Positions 7,982 to 16,655 of a stretch of 64,000 nt of DNA are shown one piece after another. This stretch comes from Chitinophagales bacterium (GTDB lineage: Bacteria; Bacteroidota; Bacteroidia; Chitinophagales; UBA2359). The notes under the pieces were generated by a model. The model had not been told where the DNA came from, ran no database searches, and saw only the letters and a list, made by a program, of their open reading frames with translations. The DNA is taken from assembly GCA_016787295.1 (NCBI GenBank), contig JAEUUX010000032.1, forward strand, positions 1-64,000, in the 5' to 3' direction. The translations under genes and the position numbers were made by a program. Each line of letters begins with the position of its first letter. Position 1 is the stretch's first letter.

Positions 7982-8959
7982 CTATTGTTTGCCCATAAAA
8001 GGCATTTTTGTTACTTGATAACCAGCAGTGCTAAACATATCAGGGTTTGTTTTCCCTTTGACAATGTTTTTGATTTGAGTGAATATAGTTGAACCGTCTT
8101 TTAGGTCGGTGATAGTTGTTTCGAGGGCTACTCCTTGCAAATTAGTGGGAATTTGTTGAGCGGGAGTCGGTTTGCCAAAGTTCATGCCTTCTGTGAGGTC
8201 TATATCAAGGTCTTTGGTTATCCATGTAACCATTTTCATTTCTTCGTCTTCGGCAATATTTTCGTAACAAGTGTAGCCGTTAATGATTTTTGTTCTGCCT
8301 GTTGCCACATAGTTCGGAAAGTCTTTATTAGAATCCTGTCCTTTTTTGCTTTTAACGGTCACTTTGGGTTGTTTCATCACCATTGCACTTTTATTTTCGT
8401 CGTCAAAAATGGTGATAGTCCCTTCTTGGCGGTCAAAAATCATGCGAGTTGTTTCTGATTTCTTTTCACCTTTCATGAGCGTTGCATTTTGGTAGGTGTT
8501 AACATAGTATTGCATCAACATTTTCTCTTGTTTACCTTTTTTATCGGTCATGGTCATGTCGATATCAAACGAACCGATGAATTTGCTGGGTTGTACATTG
8601 ACAGGTTTTTCGTTATTTTCCTCGATGGTCACTTCGCTATCGGCGTTTTCGACCTTAATGGATTTGTCAGTAATAACGGTTTTGGAATCTTGGGTTTTTA
8701 TTTCCAAATTTCCGTCACCATTTTCGTTTATTTCCGCTTCGTTTTCGTCGGTATTCGTTTTTTGTTCTGTTTTATCAGATTTGTTTTGGTCTTTTTTTTG
8801 TTTAGCGTCTTCTTCGAAAGCTTTATCGACGGCTTCATCAATTTTTTTGTTGACATTTCGGTTAATAGCGTTTTCGAGCATTCGTCCAAACTGTGCTTGT
8901 GCAGGTATGCAATAAAACACGCCGAGTAGTAGGCAACTAAAAAGCAATAATTTTTTCAT
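7982..8959 (-). CDS. DUF4412-like exported protein
   Basis: Secreted protein of 325 aa. The start at 8959 is chosen because it opens a clear signal peptide (MKKLLLFSCLLLGVFYC, cleavage after AQA). The frame is open upstream to 9172, but only by reading through a dispersed repeat. A charged, low-complexity linker (about residues 40-120, rich in K, E, D, N) is followed by a beta-rich C-terminal domain with features of DUF4412: FDxxMTMTDKKGK, the central TKIINGYTCYE and WITKDL. DUF4412 proteins are exported and of unknown function. The gene is convergent with the ABC permeases. A promoter-like box at 9126-9133 would give a leader that contains the repeat. Confidence 0.75.
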   Translation of the reverse strand: MKKLLLFSCLLLGVFYCIPAQAQFGRMLENAINRNVNKKIDEAVDKAFEEDAKQKKDQNKSDKTEQKTNTDENEAEINENGDGNLEIKTQDSKTVITDKSIKVENADSEVTIEENNEKPVNVQPSKFIGSFDIDMTMTDKKGKQEKMLMQYYVNTYQNATLMKGEKKSETTRMIFDRQEGTITIFDDENKSAMVMKQPKVTVKSKKGQDSNKDFPNYVATGRTKIINGYTCYENIAEDEEMKMVTWITKDLDIDLTEGMNFGKPTPAQQIPTNLQGVALETTITDLKDGSTIFTQIKNIVKGKTNPDMFSTAGYQVTKMPFMGKQ

Positions 8960-9010
8960 GATAAGATGGTTGTTTTTAAAAGTAAATGATATAAAAAAAG
9001 AGATTTTTTT

Positions 9011-9118
9011 GGGCGTTTCCCCGTTGGGGTCGGGCTGTTCTGGGCTTCGCTTTGCTTCGGTGCTGCGTTGCTCTCCGCACTGGCTAACGCCACCCGCCAC
9101 ATCCCTAACGCAGCCTTG
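9011..9118 (-). repeat. Dispersed G+C-rich element, copy 2 (subtype B)
   Basis: On the plus strand it reads GGGCGTTTCCCCGTTGGGG at its left end and ATCCCTAACGCAG at its right end, with the subtype-B centre CTCTCCGCACTGGCTAACGCC. Subtype B replaces the CAGCCG..GGCTGGTGCTTGC core of subtype A. It lies within the probable 5' leader of the DUF4412 gene. Confidence 0.88.
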
Positions 9119-9125
9119 CGTAGGG

Positions 9126-9133
9126 CAAAGATA
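9126..9133 (-). promoter_or_regulatory. Candidate -7 box for the DUF4412 gene
   Basis: CAAAGATA here is TATCTTTG on the minus strand, a perfect TAnnTTTG box. The -33 position is weak. Transcription would pass through repeat copy 2 before the start at 8959. Confidence 0.45.
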
Positions 9134-9220
9134 CGGTTTTATTCCGAAAAAACAATAGATGTTACCTTGCAAAGGCTTTATTGTTTTCTTTTTGTGGATA
9201 AAAGAATGAGGTATTTCAAA

Positions 9221-9262
9221 AAAAACTCCGCAGAATCGTTCGATTCTGCGGAGTTTTATTTT
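9221..9262. terminator. Bidirectional-looking terminator after the E2 gene
   Basis: AAAACTCCGCAGAATC and GATTCTGCGGAGTTTT form a 16-base stem with a minimal loop. Runs of A before it and T after it allow termination on both strands. It closes the minus-strand acyltransferase gene. Confidence 0.85.
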
Positions 9263-9267
9263 TTGAC

Positions 9268-10605
9268 TTAAATCATCAAAGCCATAGGATTTTCCAACAT
9301 TTTTTTGAGACTTTGTAAAAATTTAGCGCCTGTTGCTCCATCAACTACACGATGGTCGCACGAAAGGGTAAGTTTCATCATTTGTTGTGCCTTAACTTCG
9401 CCGTTCACCACCACTGCTTGTGCTTTGATAGACCCAACAGCCAAGATGCACGCATCGGGTGGGTTGATGATAGCCGTAAACTCGTCAATATCAAACATGC
9501 CCAAATTTGAAATGGTGAAAGTATTGCCTTGCATTTCGGTGGTTTGCAGTTTGCGGTCGCGCGACTTGGTGCCTAATTCGCGGGCTTCGGTGGCGATTTG
9601 TCCGAGTGATTTATTGTCTGCAAATTTGATGACAGGCACCACCAATCCGTTTTCTACAGCCACAGCCATACCGATATGAATGTGGTGGTTTTGGCGAATG
9701 GTATCGCCGAGCCAAGAACTATTCACGGCAGGATGTTGGCGCAGTGCCATAGCGCTTGCTTTAATCACGATGTCGTTAAAAGAAATTTTGATGTCGCCCA
9801 TAGCGTTTAGTTCTTGACGAAAAGCGGTGGCGGCTTCCATATTTATGCTTATGGTGAGGTAGAAATGGGGCGCGGTATTTTTGCTTTCGGTCAATCGACG
9901 GGCAATCGTTTTGCGCATCGAGTTGATAGTGCTTTCTTGGTATTGTTCGTTGCCCACATAACTCCACGCTTGACGTTCGTTGTCGACTATTGTTGTTGTG
10001 GTAGCCGCGACGGTAGCCGTTATAAGCGGCAGTTCGACGGGTGGCGGCACAGGAAGGTGTTCTTGTGTTATTGGCTTGACTTCCACAATTTTGGTATCGA
10101 CAATAGGCACATTTTTTTGCAAATATGCCTCCACATCGCGCTTGACGATTCGTCCTTCATCGCCCGAACCGCTGATATTTGCCAAATCAATTCTGCCTAT
10201 TTCTGCCATTTTTTTAGCCAGTGGAGAGGCTTTTAGGCGGTCATTATCGTTTTGTATGCTTTGTTCTTCGGTTGGGGATATGGTGGTAGTTGTTGTGTCG
10301 GATTCTTGTGTTGTTTGGGCGATAGTTGTCACCGATGTTGGGTTGAGATAGGCGCTTATATCTTCTTTTTCTTGTCCAATAATGGCTAAAATACCTGTAT
10401 TTACTGGCACAGCTTTGCCTGCTTCGGCATGGTAGAGCAACACGCCTTTGGTTGTTGCCTCAAATTCCATGGTTGCCTTATCGCTTTCTATTTCTGCCAA
10501 TAAGTCACCCGATACTACTTTGTCTCCTACTTTTTTATGCCACACAGCCACAACACCCTCTTTCATCGTGTCGCTTAGGGCGGGCATATAAATTACTTCT
10601 GCCAT
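9268..10605 (-). CDS. pdhC: Dihydrolipoamide acetyltransferase, E2 of pyruvate dehydrogenase
   Basis: E2 core enzyme of 445 aa that transfers the acetyl group from lipoyl-lysine to CoA. There is a single N-terminal lipoyl domain (1-80) with lipoyl-Lys43 in EIESDKATME, then a T-rich linker. The peripheral-subunit-binding domain follows (about 123-160, ASPLAKKMAEIG ... GRIVKRDVEAYL), then a second linker rich in V, T and P. The catalytic domain runs from about 230 to the end, with the active-site motif DHRVVDG (His418, Asp422). KxAPHFYLT-like text at about 245 favours pyruvate over 2-oxoglutarate E2, but I cannot exclude a branched-chain complex. It is monocistronic here, with E1 and E3 elsewhere. 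A promoter box lies 40 bases upstream and a strong terminator follows. Confidence 0.9.
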   Translation of the reverse strand: MAEVIYMPALSDTMKEGVVAVWHKKVGDKVVSGDLLAEIESDKATMEFEATTKGVLLYHAEAGKAVPVNTGILAIIGQEKEDISAYLNPTSVTTIAQTTQESDTTTTTISPTEEQSIQNDNDRLKASPLAKKMAEIGRIDLANISGSGDEGRIVKRDVEAYLQKNVPIVDTKIVEVKPITQEHLPVPPPVELPLITATVAATTTTIVDNERQAWSYVGNEQYQESTINSMRKTIARRLTESKNTAPHFYLTISINMEAATAFRQELNAMGDIKISFNDIVIKASAMALRQHPAVNSSWLGDTIRQNHHIHIGMAVAVENGLVVPVIKFADNKSLGQIATEARELGTKSRDRKLQTTEMQGNTFTISNLGMFDIDEFTAIINPPDACILAVGSIKAQAVVVNGEVKAQQMMKLTLSCDHRVVDGATGAKFLQSLKKMLENPMALMI

Positions 10606-10644
10606 AAATTGAAATTATTTTTTTGCGGTGCTTTTTTATGGGTG

Positions 10645-10652
10645 CAAAGGTA
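10645..10652 (-). promoter_or_regulatory. Candidate -7 box of the E2 gene
   Basis: CAAAGGTA is TACCTTTG on the minus strand, 40 bases before the start. A second box (CAAAGATA, 10774-10781) lies further up on the same strand. Neither has a clear -33 TTTG. Confidence 0.5.
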
Positions 10653-10845
10653 GGTGTTTTAGCGTAAAAAACGAAATGTAAGGGCAATATTTTTGCGAGC
10701 TTTGTCATTAAAAGGTGCTGCCATGGGTTTTGTGGGTGGTGTTGGGGGTTTGGTTGTGGTTGCACATTGGCTGCAAAGATACCGCCTTTTTCACTAAATA
10801 CCATAATTACCCCTTCGGAAGCCTGAAACTTCCGTTACGTTATAA

Positions 10846-10880
10846 AAACGCAGACAGGGTTTTGAACCCTGTCTGCGTTC
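10846..10880 (-). terminator. Terminator of the decayed FGE-like gene
   Basis: AACGCAGACAGGGTT and AACCCTGTCTGCGTT pair around a 3-base loop. On the minus strand the stem runs into TTTTT, so it serves the pseudogene that ends at 10907. Confidence 0.8.
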
Positions 10881-10906
10881 AAGCCAAATAAGCGAAACTG
10901 CCCAAA

Positions 10907-11731
10907 CTATGGGACAAGGGTGAGGCGGAAGTTGTAGTTATTGTAGCGAATGTTGGGCGTGTTGTTGTTGCGATTAGCTACCCGACAGTCTCGTGCGTAG
11001 TTGAGCTAACCGCCGCCGCGCAAAACACGAAATGAATCCAAATCTGCTCCTGCTGGGTTATTAGCAGGACTGTTTTTGTAATAGTCAGCCGCATACCAGT
11101 CGCTGCACCATTCCCACACATTGCCACTCATGTCGTATAAACCCAATTCGTTAGGCTGTTTTGTCCTACAGGGTGCGTTTGTCGACCGCTATTGCTACCG
11201 TACCATGCCACTTGGTCTATATCATTGCCACCTGCATATTTGTACCCCTTGCTTTTTAGTCCGCCGCGCGTAGCATATTCCCATTGGGCTTCGGTGGGTA
11301 GCGCGTAGTTTTCGCCCGTTTGGGCGTTTAGTTTTCGCAAAAACTCCTGTACATCGTCCCAGCTTACATTCTCCACAGGGCATTGTGCGCAGCCGCTAAA
11401 ACTGCTGGGATTATTGCCCATTATGGCTTTGCCACTGCGCTTGGGTTATTTCGTATTTGCCTATATAAAAATCGTTTAGGGTTACGCTGTGTACCGGCTT
11501 TTCGCCACCCTCACCGCTTCCCATCGTAAAGGTGCTGCCTCGTACTAATGTCATTTGTAGGTTTATTCCTGTTACTGTTTCGGTATAGGTTTCGGTGACA
11601 TCGGTAGGAGTAGTAGATGTCGGTTCGGTTCCTTTTTGAGAAGTAATGCTGTCAACAAAATATACCCAACAGGCACTACTATCTTCATAAAAAACAACAA
11701 AAACAATAGGTGTGCAACAAAACATTTGCAC
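10907..11731 (-). pseudogene. Decayed formylglycine-generating-enzyme/SUMF1-like lipoprotein gene
   Basis: A recognisable FGE-sulfatase domain is spread over three frames. One frame gives LVRGSTFTMGSGEGGEKPVH and IGKYEITQAQWQ. A shift at the A run of 11428-11430 leads to MGNNPSSFSG, CPVENVSWDDVQEF and LPTEAQWEYATRGG. A second shift at the run of 11159-11163 leads to [20 protein letters not shown] and FRVLRGG. An in-frame TAG (11006-11008) then replaces the Trp expected in GGSW, before NYARDCRVANRNN and the final stop. A hydrophobic start (MKIVVPVGYILLTALLL, from 11688) lies out of frame with TSQKGTEP, suggesting a further indel in a lipoprotein signal. Homopolymer shifts might be sequencing errors, but the TAG is not of that kind. 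A terminator follows. Confidence 0.85.
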
Positions 11732-11748
11732 ACCTATTTAAGCTATAA

Positions 11749-13080
11749 CTAAACCCTAATCTCGCGCCAACGGTCGCTTTGGAGATAGAACCACGACGGC
11801 ACGAGCAATACTGTCCAATACACAAACTCGGCTGTCCAGATATAGGGCAGTCCCAACAACATGATTTTGGCAATCAGATAGGCATAGCCCAGATAAACCA
11901 CCATGCCACAGGCTTCGATAAGCAACGAAAGTCGCATGGCACCCGTTCCCATCAAGCCATTAAACACCACAACCGACATGGAACAAGAGAAAATGACAAA
12001 TATCAAAATCGGCAAAATGGTTTTGCTGCCTTGTACCACGCTCTCGGATTTGGTGAATATGTCGAGAAAGGTTTCGGGAAAAATGACCAATGTGGCACAA
12101 CATACCAGCGTCATCAAAAAACTTAAAAAACAAGTGCGGTAGATAGCCGTCATCACTTCTTCTTGTTTACCTTGTCCAATGAGGTTGCTCACCACCGAGT
12201 TGGCAGTTGAGGCATAGCCCCAAGCAGGTATGCTAAAAAAGGTATAAATCTGTTTGAGAACGGTGGATATGGCTAAGGAGCGTTCGCCCATGTTTTCTAT
12301 CAACACAAACAGCAAAAACCACCCGCCCAAGCCAATAAGGTATTGCAGCACCAAAGGCAGCGACAGTTGGCTAAGGCGCTTGAATATCGTTTTTTCTATG
12401 TGTGGCAGTTTCAGTAGACTATAGGTTCGGGTGTGTTTGTCCAACAACATATATGCCAAACTAACTAAGGTGGTCAACACTTCGGCGATGGAAGAGGCAA
12501 GTCCCGACCCACCGACTCCCATTTGGGGAAAACCATAGTAGCCAAAAACCAATAGATAGTTTAGTACTGCATTGACAACAAACAAAAAAATAGTCGTATA
12601 GGCAATCACACTCGTCCTGCCGATTCCCGTATAGAGCGCCATTAGCACAAAACCCAGAAAACTGAAAAATATGCCAAATGATCGATAATATAGGTATTCT
12701 AAGGAGGCTTGGTACACGGCTTGCGAACTGATGAACAAACCGATGATGTAGGGTGCTGCCAATTGCATAAACAAAAACAACACACTCGCCACCATCAACT
12801 GTAGCACCGTGAGGTTGCCCACAATGTTGCCAATGGCATCGTATCGCCCTTCGCCTGCTCGCCGTGCGATGAGGATTTGTCCGCCGCGCGAAATCCCAAA
12901 TCCCATCATCACCATCACGGTATAAAAAATAGACATCAATCCCGATGCTCCCAAAGCCACCTCTCCTACCCTACCCAAAAAAATCACATCGGTCACGCCA
13001 ATGAGATTTTGAGCCAAACTGCCGAGCATAATAGGGTATGATATTTTCCAAATGTCCTTATAAGAAGCACTAATTTGCAT
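11749..13080 (-). CDS. MATE family efflux transporter
   Basis: Multidrug and toxin extrusion protein of 443 aa with twelve predicted membrane helices, driving cation-coupled export of organic compounds. The N-terminal lobe carries the family pattern (SYPIMLGSLAQNLIGVTDVIFLGRVG, residues 14-39; then GFGISRGGQILIARRAGEG), and the second lobe repeats the fold from about residue 240. The length is normal. It is monocistronic; its start is 97 bases from a dispersed repeat and it reads towards the decayed FGE gene with only 17 bases between them. I cannot infer the substrate. Confidence 0.93.
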   Translation of the reverse strand: MQISASYKDIWKISYPIMLGSLAQNLIGVTDVIFLGRVGEVALGASGLMSIFYTVMVMMGFGISRGGQILIARRAGEGRYDAIGNIVGNLTVLQLMVASVLFLFMQLAAPYIIGLFISSQAVYQASLEYLYYRSFGIFFSFLGFVLMALYTGIGRTSVIAYTTIFLFVVNAVLNYLLVFGYYGFPQMGVGGSGLASSIAEVLTTLVSLAYMLLDKHTRTYSLLKLPHIEKTIFKRLSQLSLPLVLQYLIGLGGWFLLFVLIENMGERSLAISTVLKQIYTFFSIPAWGYASTANSVVSNLIGQGKQEEVMTAIYRTCFLSFLMTLVCCATLVIFPETFLDIFTKSESVVQGSKTILPILIFVIFSCSMSVVVFNGLMGTGAMRLSLLIEACGMVVYLGYAYLIAKIMLLGLPYIWTAEFVYWTVLLVPSWFYLQSDRWREIRV

Positions 13081-13176
13081 ATTCGATAAGAAAAGTTTGT
13101 GTAAATTTTTTGTGTTCGTTGTATTTGTTTTGCTTGCTGCTAATTTGTTTATTGGCTTAGAGAATGCTATTTTTTT

Positions 13177-13273
13177 GGGCGTTTCCCTGCGGGTCGGGCT
13201 TTACAGGGCTTCGCTTTGCTACGGTGCAAGCACCTGCCTGCGGCAGCCCTTACAATCCCTAACGCGCTTCGCC
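13177..13273 (-). repeat. Dispersed G+C-rich element, copy 3 (subtype A)
   Basis: Runs GGGCGTTTCCCTGCGGG to CCCTAACGCGCTTCGCC on the plus strand, the inverse orientation of copy 1, with the CAAGCACC and GGCAGCC core. The following 150 bases to the DUF4286 stop are noncoding. They hold a short open stretch (SRTLPTFEATPSEKKTL) that may be a gene scrap. Confidence 0.88.
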
Positions 13274-13425
13274 ATTCGGAAAAGTGTCCGTTGTTAGCCG
13301 AACTTTACCAACGTTTGAAGCCACGCCATCTGAAAAAAAGACGCTAAAAACTATCATGAACTTAGGCGACTTATGTGGTTCAATGTAACACACAGTTTGA
13401 AAAAAACCGCAAAAAATTTGGAGGT

Positions 13426-13731
13426 TTAGTTCAAAACCTCCAAAACAGTTCTAAAAGCCACAAAATAGGGAGCAAATTTGTCGGCATGTTCTTTCTGCAA
13501 CTGTGGAGCATATTGGGCTTGATATTTTTGCAGCGTTGCCAAATCGGAGCATTCGTACTGAATGCTATAAGTAATCCCATCACTTTCGTCTTGCAGCAAT
13601 AGGTGTGACATTCGGCTACTCAAAAACATTCCCGTTGCCATCACAGCAGGAATATGGTCTTCTCGCATCCATTGTAGCCATGTTCCCGCAATAGGAAGTT
13701 CTACTTTTACAGTAACATTATACAAAATCAT
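13426..13731 (-). CDS. DUF4286 family protein
   Basis: Small cytoplasmic protein of 101 aa matching the DUF4286 pattern common in Bacteroidota: N-terminal YNVTVKVE strand, WLQWMREDHIPAVMATGMF, then YSIQYECSDLATLQKYQAQYAPQLQ and KFAPYFVAFRT. The fold is probably a ferredoxin-like alpha/beta (dimeric barrel). No biochemical role is established for the family. It stands alone between a repeat and the hexapeptide acyltransferase, on the same strand, so co-transcription with the genes upstream (13830-15777) is possible. Confidence 0.82.
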   Translation of the reverse strand: MILYNVTVKVELPIAGTWLQWMREDHIPAVMATGMFLSSRMSHLLLQDESDGITYSIQYECSDLATLQKYQAQYAPQLQKEHADKFAPYFVAFRTVLEVLN

Positions 13732-13829
13732 GATGTTAACTTTTACTTGATTTGTTTTTGTGTTTGTCTAAATTGGCTGATACGCATAGCGTTTTACTTA
13801 TTTGTTTGCTCCCATAAAGCAATGTGCTT

Positions 13830-14624
13830 CTATGGCAAAATATAGGGTGTAAATTTGGCTTTTTCGGGCAGCAAATAGCGCATAAACGCAATTTCTTCGG
13901 GTGTATTTTGTTTAATATATTGTCGGTCGGCGACTGCAAAATAGGTTTTGCCATCGGCTTTGCAATCGGCGAGGCTTTCCACAATGCGAATCGTTTGGGG
14001 GTTTACGCCCGAATTTTGAAGGTGTTGGTGCATCTGTTGCATTTTTTGGTCTATTGGTACGGTCATAAATTGTTGTCCCAAAGCATCGGTTACAGGGCGA
14101 GCAGGCACACCTGCATAAATGGTATTGTATGCCATATCAACCGTCACCACGGAACCCAACATCGCCATTGAGCGGTCTGCTGCCACAATCGGCGACACCA
14201 AACAATGTCCCACAAACCACACATCTTTGCCAATTTGCAGGTGTTTTTCGCTATTGAAGCGACAGCCGTCCAAGGTATCACCATATTTGATATGGCTCCA
14301 AAGTTGCGAATATGCCCCAATACCACAATTATCTCCAATCGTCACACCACCAATACTATCTATAACAACGTGTTGTCCGCACCACAAATTATGCCCAATT
14401 TGGCAAGGCAAATAACCATGTATATTAGTATGGTGATGGATTTTGCCATAATCACCCACCGAGAAATTATCGCAAATAATTTGCACATGGTGTCCGATAT
14501 AGGTATTATCGCCTATATGAATAGTGTTGGCGTTTCCGTGCAAGCCTCTGATAACAGCAGTAGGTTCAATGACAACATTTTTCCCAATGCTTATTTGGTG
14601 GGCAAAAACATTTCTTAGTTCCAT
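13830..14624 (-). CDS. Hexapeptide-repeat (left-handed beta-helix) acyltransferase-like protein
   Basis: Protein of 264 aa whose first ~190 residues are hexapeptide repeats ([LIV]GxxxxI type: IHIGDNTYIGHHVQII, VTIGDNCGIGAYSQLW, IGKDVWFVGHCLVSP). This is the coil of a trimeric left-handed beta-helix. YAGVPARPVT near residue 175 is the usual end of the helix in CoA- or ACP-dependent acyltransferases. About 75 residues with a mixed fold follow. The substrate is not evident; sugar or amino-sugar O-acetylation is typical. It is 24 bases downstream of the peptidoglycan-binding lipoprotein and probably in one operon with it, which hints at envelope work. Confidence 0.8.
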   Translation of the reverse strand: MELRNVFAHQISIGKNVVIEPTAVIRGLHGNANTIHIGDNTYIGHHVQIICDNFSVGDYGKIHHHTNIHGYLPCQIGHNLWCGQHVVIDSIGGVTIGDNCGIGAYSQLWSHIKYGDTLDGCRFNSEKHLQIGKDVWFVGHCLVSPIVAADRSMAMLGSVVTVDMAYNTIYAGVPARPVTDALGQQFMTVPIDQKMQQMHQHLQNSGVNPQTIRIVESLADCKADGKTYFAVADRQYIKQNTPEEIAFMRYLLPEKAKFTPYILP

Positions 14625-14648
14625 TCAATAGGGATAATTTTAAGGGAG

Positions 14649-15485
14649 TCATCTGAACCCCAAGGCTTTCAAAGTTTCGGTATTAAACTCGCCGATGGGC
14701 AGTTTTTTGTCGAACTGAAACTGAAACAAAGCATCTTCTAAGGGTGGTGTAACAGCATCGCTCATTTCGCCTGTGTCATAGCCTTGTGCGTTGAGGGCAT
14801 AGCGAATATCACGTATGGTTACGTTTTCTATGCTTACCTTAGTTGCATAAAATGCACCATTGTCCAGAGGTGTCGAGGTGTCGTATTTCAGTAAGTTTTC
14901 AGTTGGTTTGTCGTATTGGTAAGTCAAAGCAAAAACGGCATCGCGACTTTCTTTGGTGAGATGCGTTGATGAAAAATTGTTTTGCTTCAAAAAATCTTTC
15001 CAAGCGCCACGCGTCATCGGTCCCAACAGCCCATCGATGGGTCCTGGGTCATAGCCTTTTTTGCTCAAAGCCATTTGTAGGGAATCGAGGCTAAAATCAA
15101 ACCATTGCAGACCCAAGGTTTCTAAACTTTTAGTGCTTCGGTCGCCCGCCTCTATTTGGTTGCTCGTCTGAAACACCCGCAAGGCAGCCACTGTTTGGTC
15201 TTTGAGTGTGCTGTCGGCTTTTCCGGGGTCATAGCCAAAAAGGTTAAGCAACAATTGGGTTTTTGCTATGGTGGTTTTGTCTTCAAAACTACCAATGTTA
15301 TTAGAGACAGGAGTAGGTTTGATAGGTTCGACAATGGTGGGTGTTTTGTCGGGTGTTGGTGGTGTTTTTTGCGCTACTTTTTTGCTTGAATGACAGGCTG
15401 TCAAACAAGTGAATAATAGACAAACACCCATGTATCTGGCTATTTGGTCAAGAGCAAACACCCTAAAATTGCTATTTAGTATCAT
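14649..15485 (-). CDS. Peptidoglycan-binding-repeat lipoprotein
   Basis: Exported lipoprotein of up to 278 aa with a lipobox around LLFTCLTAC (Cys31 from the first start). Three peptidoglycan-binding-like repeats share the LxxxGYDPG..D.......A...FQ pattern: LLNLFGYDPGKADSTLKDQTVAALRVFQ in pieces at about 80-107, ALSKKGYDPGPIDGLLGP at about 139-156, and ALNAQGYDTGEMSDAVTP at about 232-249. It may anchor the outer membrane to the wall or act as a carrier of a lost enzyme domain; no catalytic domain is present. The ATG at 15431 would give a shorter signal and is a possible alternative start. It is in tandem with the hexapeptide protein and the CcmD-like gene. Confidence 0.75.
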   Translation of the reverse strand: MILNSNFRVFALDQIARYMGVCLLFTCLTACHSSKKVAQKTPPTPDKTPTIVEPIKPTPVSNNIGSFEDKTTIAKTQLLLNLFGYDPGKADSTLKDQTVAALRVFQTSNQIEAGDRSTKSLETLGLQWFDFSLDSLQMALSKKGYDPGPIDGLLGPMTRGAWKDFLKQNNFSSTHLTKESRDAVFALTYQYDKPTENLLKYDTSTPLDNGAFYATKVSIENVTIRDIRYALNAQGYDTGEMSDAVTPPLEDALFQFQFDKKLPIGEFNTETLKALGFR

Positions 15486-15513
15486 ACAAAAATGGGTATT
15501 ATCAGCAAATTGG

Positions 15514-15777
15514 TTAGAAAGAATCTAACTGTCTTTTGTCGGATAGCAAACTCGTTTTTTGAGCATCTTCCACTCGTTTCAACCTGCGTTCCATATAGAT
15601 AAGCAAAACTATCATACCCGCAAAAATGGCCAAAATAACCGCCAAGAGGACATATATTTTACCCGACGAACGCATAGCATCTGCCATCTCAACTTGCGAG
15701 CCATTTTGCGCCCACAATTTTTGTGTACCATAGAAAAGTACTAAAGCAAATTGCAAGATTCTTTTTAGTTTAAACAT
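15514..15777 (-). CDS. CcmD-like small membrane protein
   Basis: Protein of 87 aa with an N-terminal signal (cleavage near LWAQ), then VEMADAMRSSGKIYVLLAVILAIFAG, one membrane helix (about 40-60) and a short basic coiled tail. The MADxxRSSGKIYV pattern is that of the Bacteroidota CcmD-like family. That family belongs to cytochrome c maturation, where CcmD-type proteins help heme release from CcmE. No other ccm gene lies nearby, but the window encodes multiheme cytochromes (actA, actE) that need that pathway. Assignment rests on one motif and the topology. Confidence 0.65.
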   Translation of the reverse strand: MFKLKRILQFALVLFYGTQKLWAQNGSQVEMADAMRSSGKIYVLLAVILAIFAGMIVLLIYMERRLKRVEDAQKTSLLSDKRQLDSF

Positions 15778-15922
15778 GTGATAGCATTATTTTTAGAAAA
15801 GGAAAGGTAAATTGAGGCTGCAAAGTACGGCAAAAAAGCCCATATTTCGAGGCTTTTTTCATTTTTTATCTTATCTTGTCACAAAAATAATGCGTTAACT
15901 ATAGTATTTGCCCAAAATGCCC

Positions 15923-15930
15923 TAACTTTG
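15923..15930 (+). promoter_or_regulatory. Candidate -7 box of the MBL-fold gene
   Basis: TAACTTTG, a perfect TAnnTTTG box, lies 21 bases before the ATG at 15951. No good -33 element is seen. Confidence 0.5.
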
Positions 15931-15950
15931 GGCGTGAAAAAACGTGAAAC

Positions 15951-16634
15951 ATGAAAATAACCTATTACGGACACGCTTGCGTGGGAGTAGAAACACCTAC
16001 CGCCCACCTACTTTTCGACCCTTTTATTACACCTAATCCTTTGGCGAGTCATATTGATATTTCGACTATTCCTGCCGATTATATTCTTTTGTCACACGGT
16101 CATGGCGACCATGTTGCCGATGCTTTGGCTATTGCACAACGAACAAAAGCCAAAATTGTGAGTAACTATGAAATCGTGACTTGGTACGAAACCCAACACC
16201 AATATAGCAACATACACCCAATGAATCATGGTGGTTCGTGGAGCTTTGGGTTTGGTAAGGTGCGCTATGTCAATGCGATACATTCGAGCGTTTTGCCCGA
16301 TGGCACATACGGTGGCAATCCGGGTGGGTTTGTGGTGGAGACCGAAGTAGGCAATTGTTATTTTGCAGGTGATACTGCCCTCACCATGGATATGCAACTC
16401 ATTCCGCGTTTCACACGCTTAGATGTTGCCCTGTTGCCTATTGGTAGCAATTTCACAATGGGCATCGAAGAAGCCGTTGTGGCAGCCGAATTTGTGCAAT
16501 GCAAAACCATTATTGGTATTCATTATGATACTTTTGGCTTTATTAAAGTCGACCATGAGGCTGCAAAAGCAGCGTTTGCCGCCGCTGGTTGCGAACTGAT
16601 TTTGTTAGATATTGGCGAAAGTTGGATGCGTTAA
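15951..16634 (+). CDS. UPF0173-type metal-dependent hydrolase (MBL fold)
   Basis: Metallo-beta-lactamase-fold hydrolase of 227 aa, cytoplasmic. It starts with ITYYGHACVGVE and LLFDPF. The metal-binding HxHxDH motif is at 49-54 (HGHGDH). NPGGFVVE is at about 123-130, followed by YFAGDTALTMDM, which supplies the bridging Asp (139), and a final IGIHYDTF His (201). The length and motif order match the UPF0173 family, whose substrate is not settled. Its stop is 21 bases before the nuclease gene. Confidence 0.85.
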   Translation: MKITYYGHACVGVETPTAHLLFDPFITPNPLASHIDISTIPADYILLSHGHGDHVADALAIAQRTKAKIVSNYEIVTWYETQHQYSNIHPMNHGGSWSFGFGKVRYVNAIHSSVLPDGTYGGNPGGFVVETEVGNCYFAGDTALTMDMQLIPRFTRLDVALLPIGSNFTMGIEEAVVAAEFVQCKTIIGIHYDTFGFIKVDHEAAKAAFAAAGCELILLDIGESWMR

Positions 16635-16655
16635 GTGTCTCTTTGTTGAACTATT

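Noticed and set aside
8135-8929. Plus-strand open frames opposite the DUF4412 gene
   Set aside because: They are Phe/Val-rich complements of the K/E/D-rich linker and have no independent features.
10535-10804. 89-aa minus-strand gene upstream of E2
   Set aside because: It overlaps the lipoyl domain coding start in another frame, has no family features and lies over promoter sequence.
15938-15952. parS site before the MBL-fold gene
   Set aside because: ACGTGAAACA matches only one half of the usual palindrome; the other half is A-rich.
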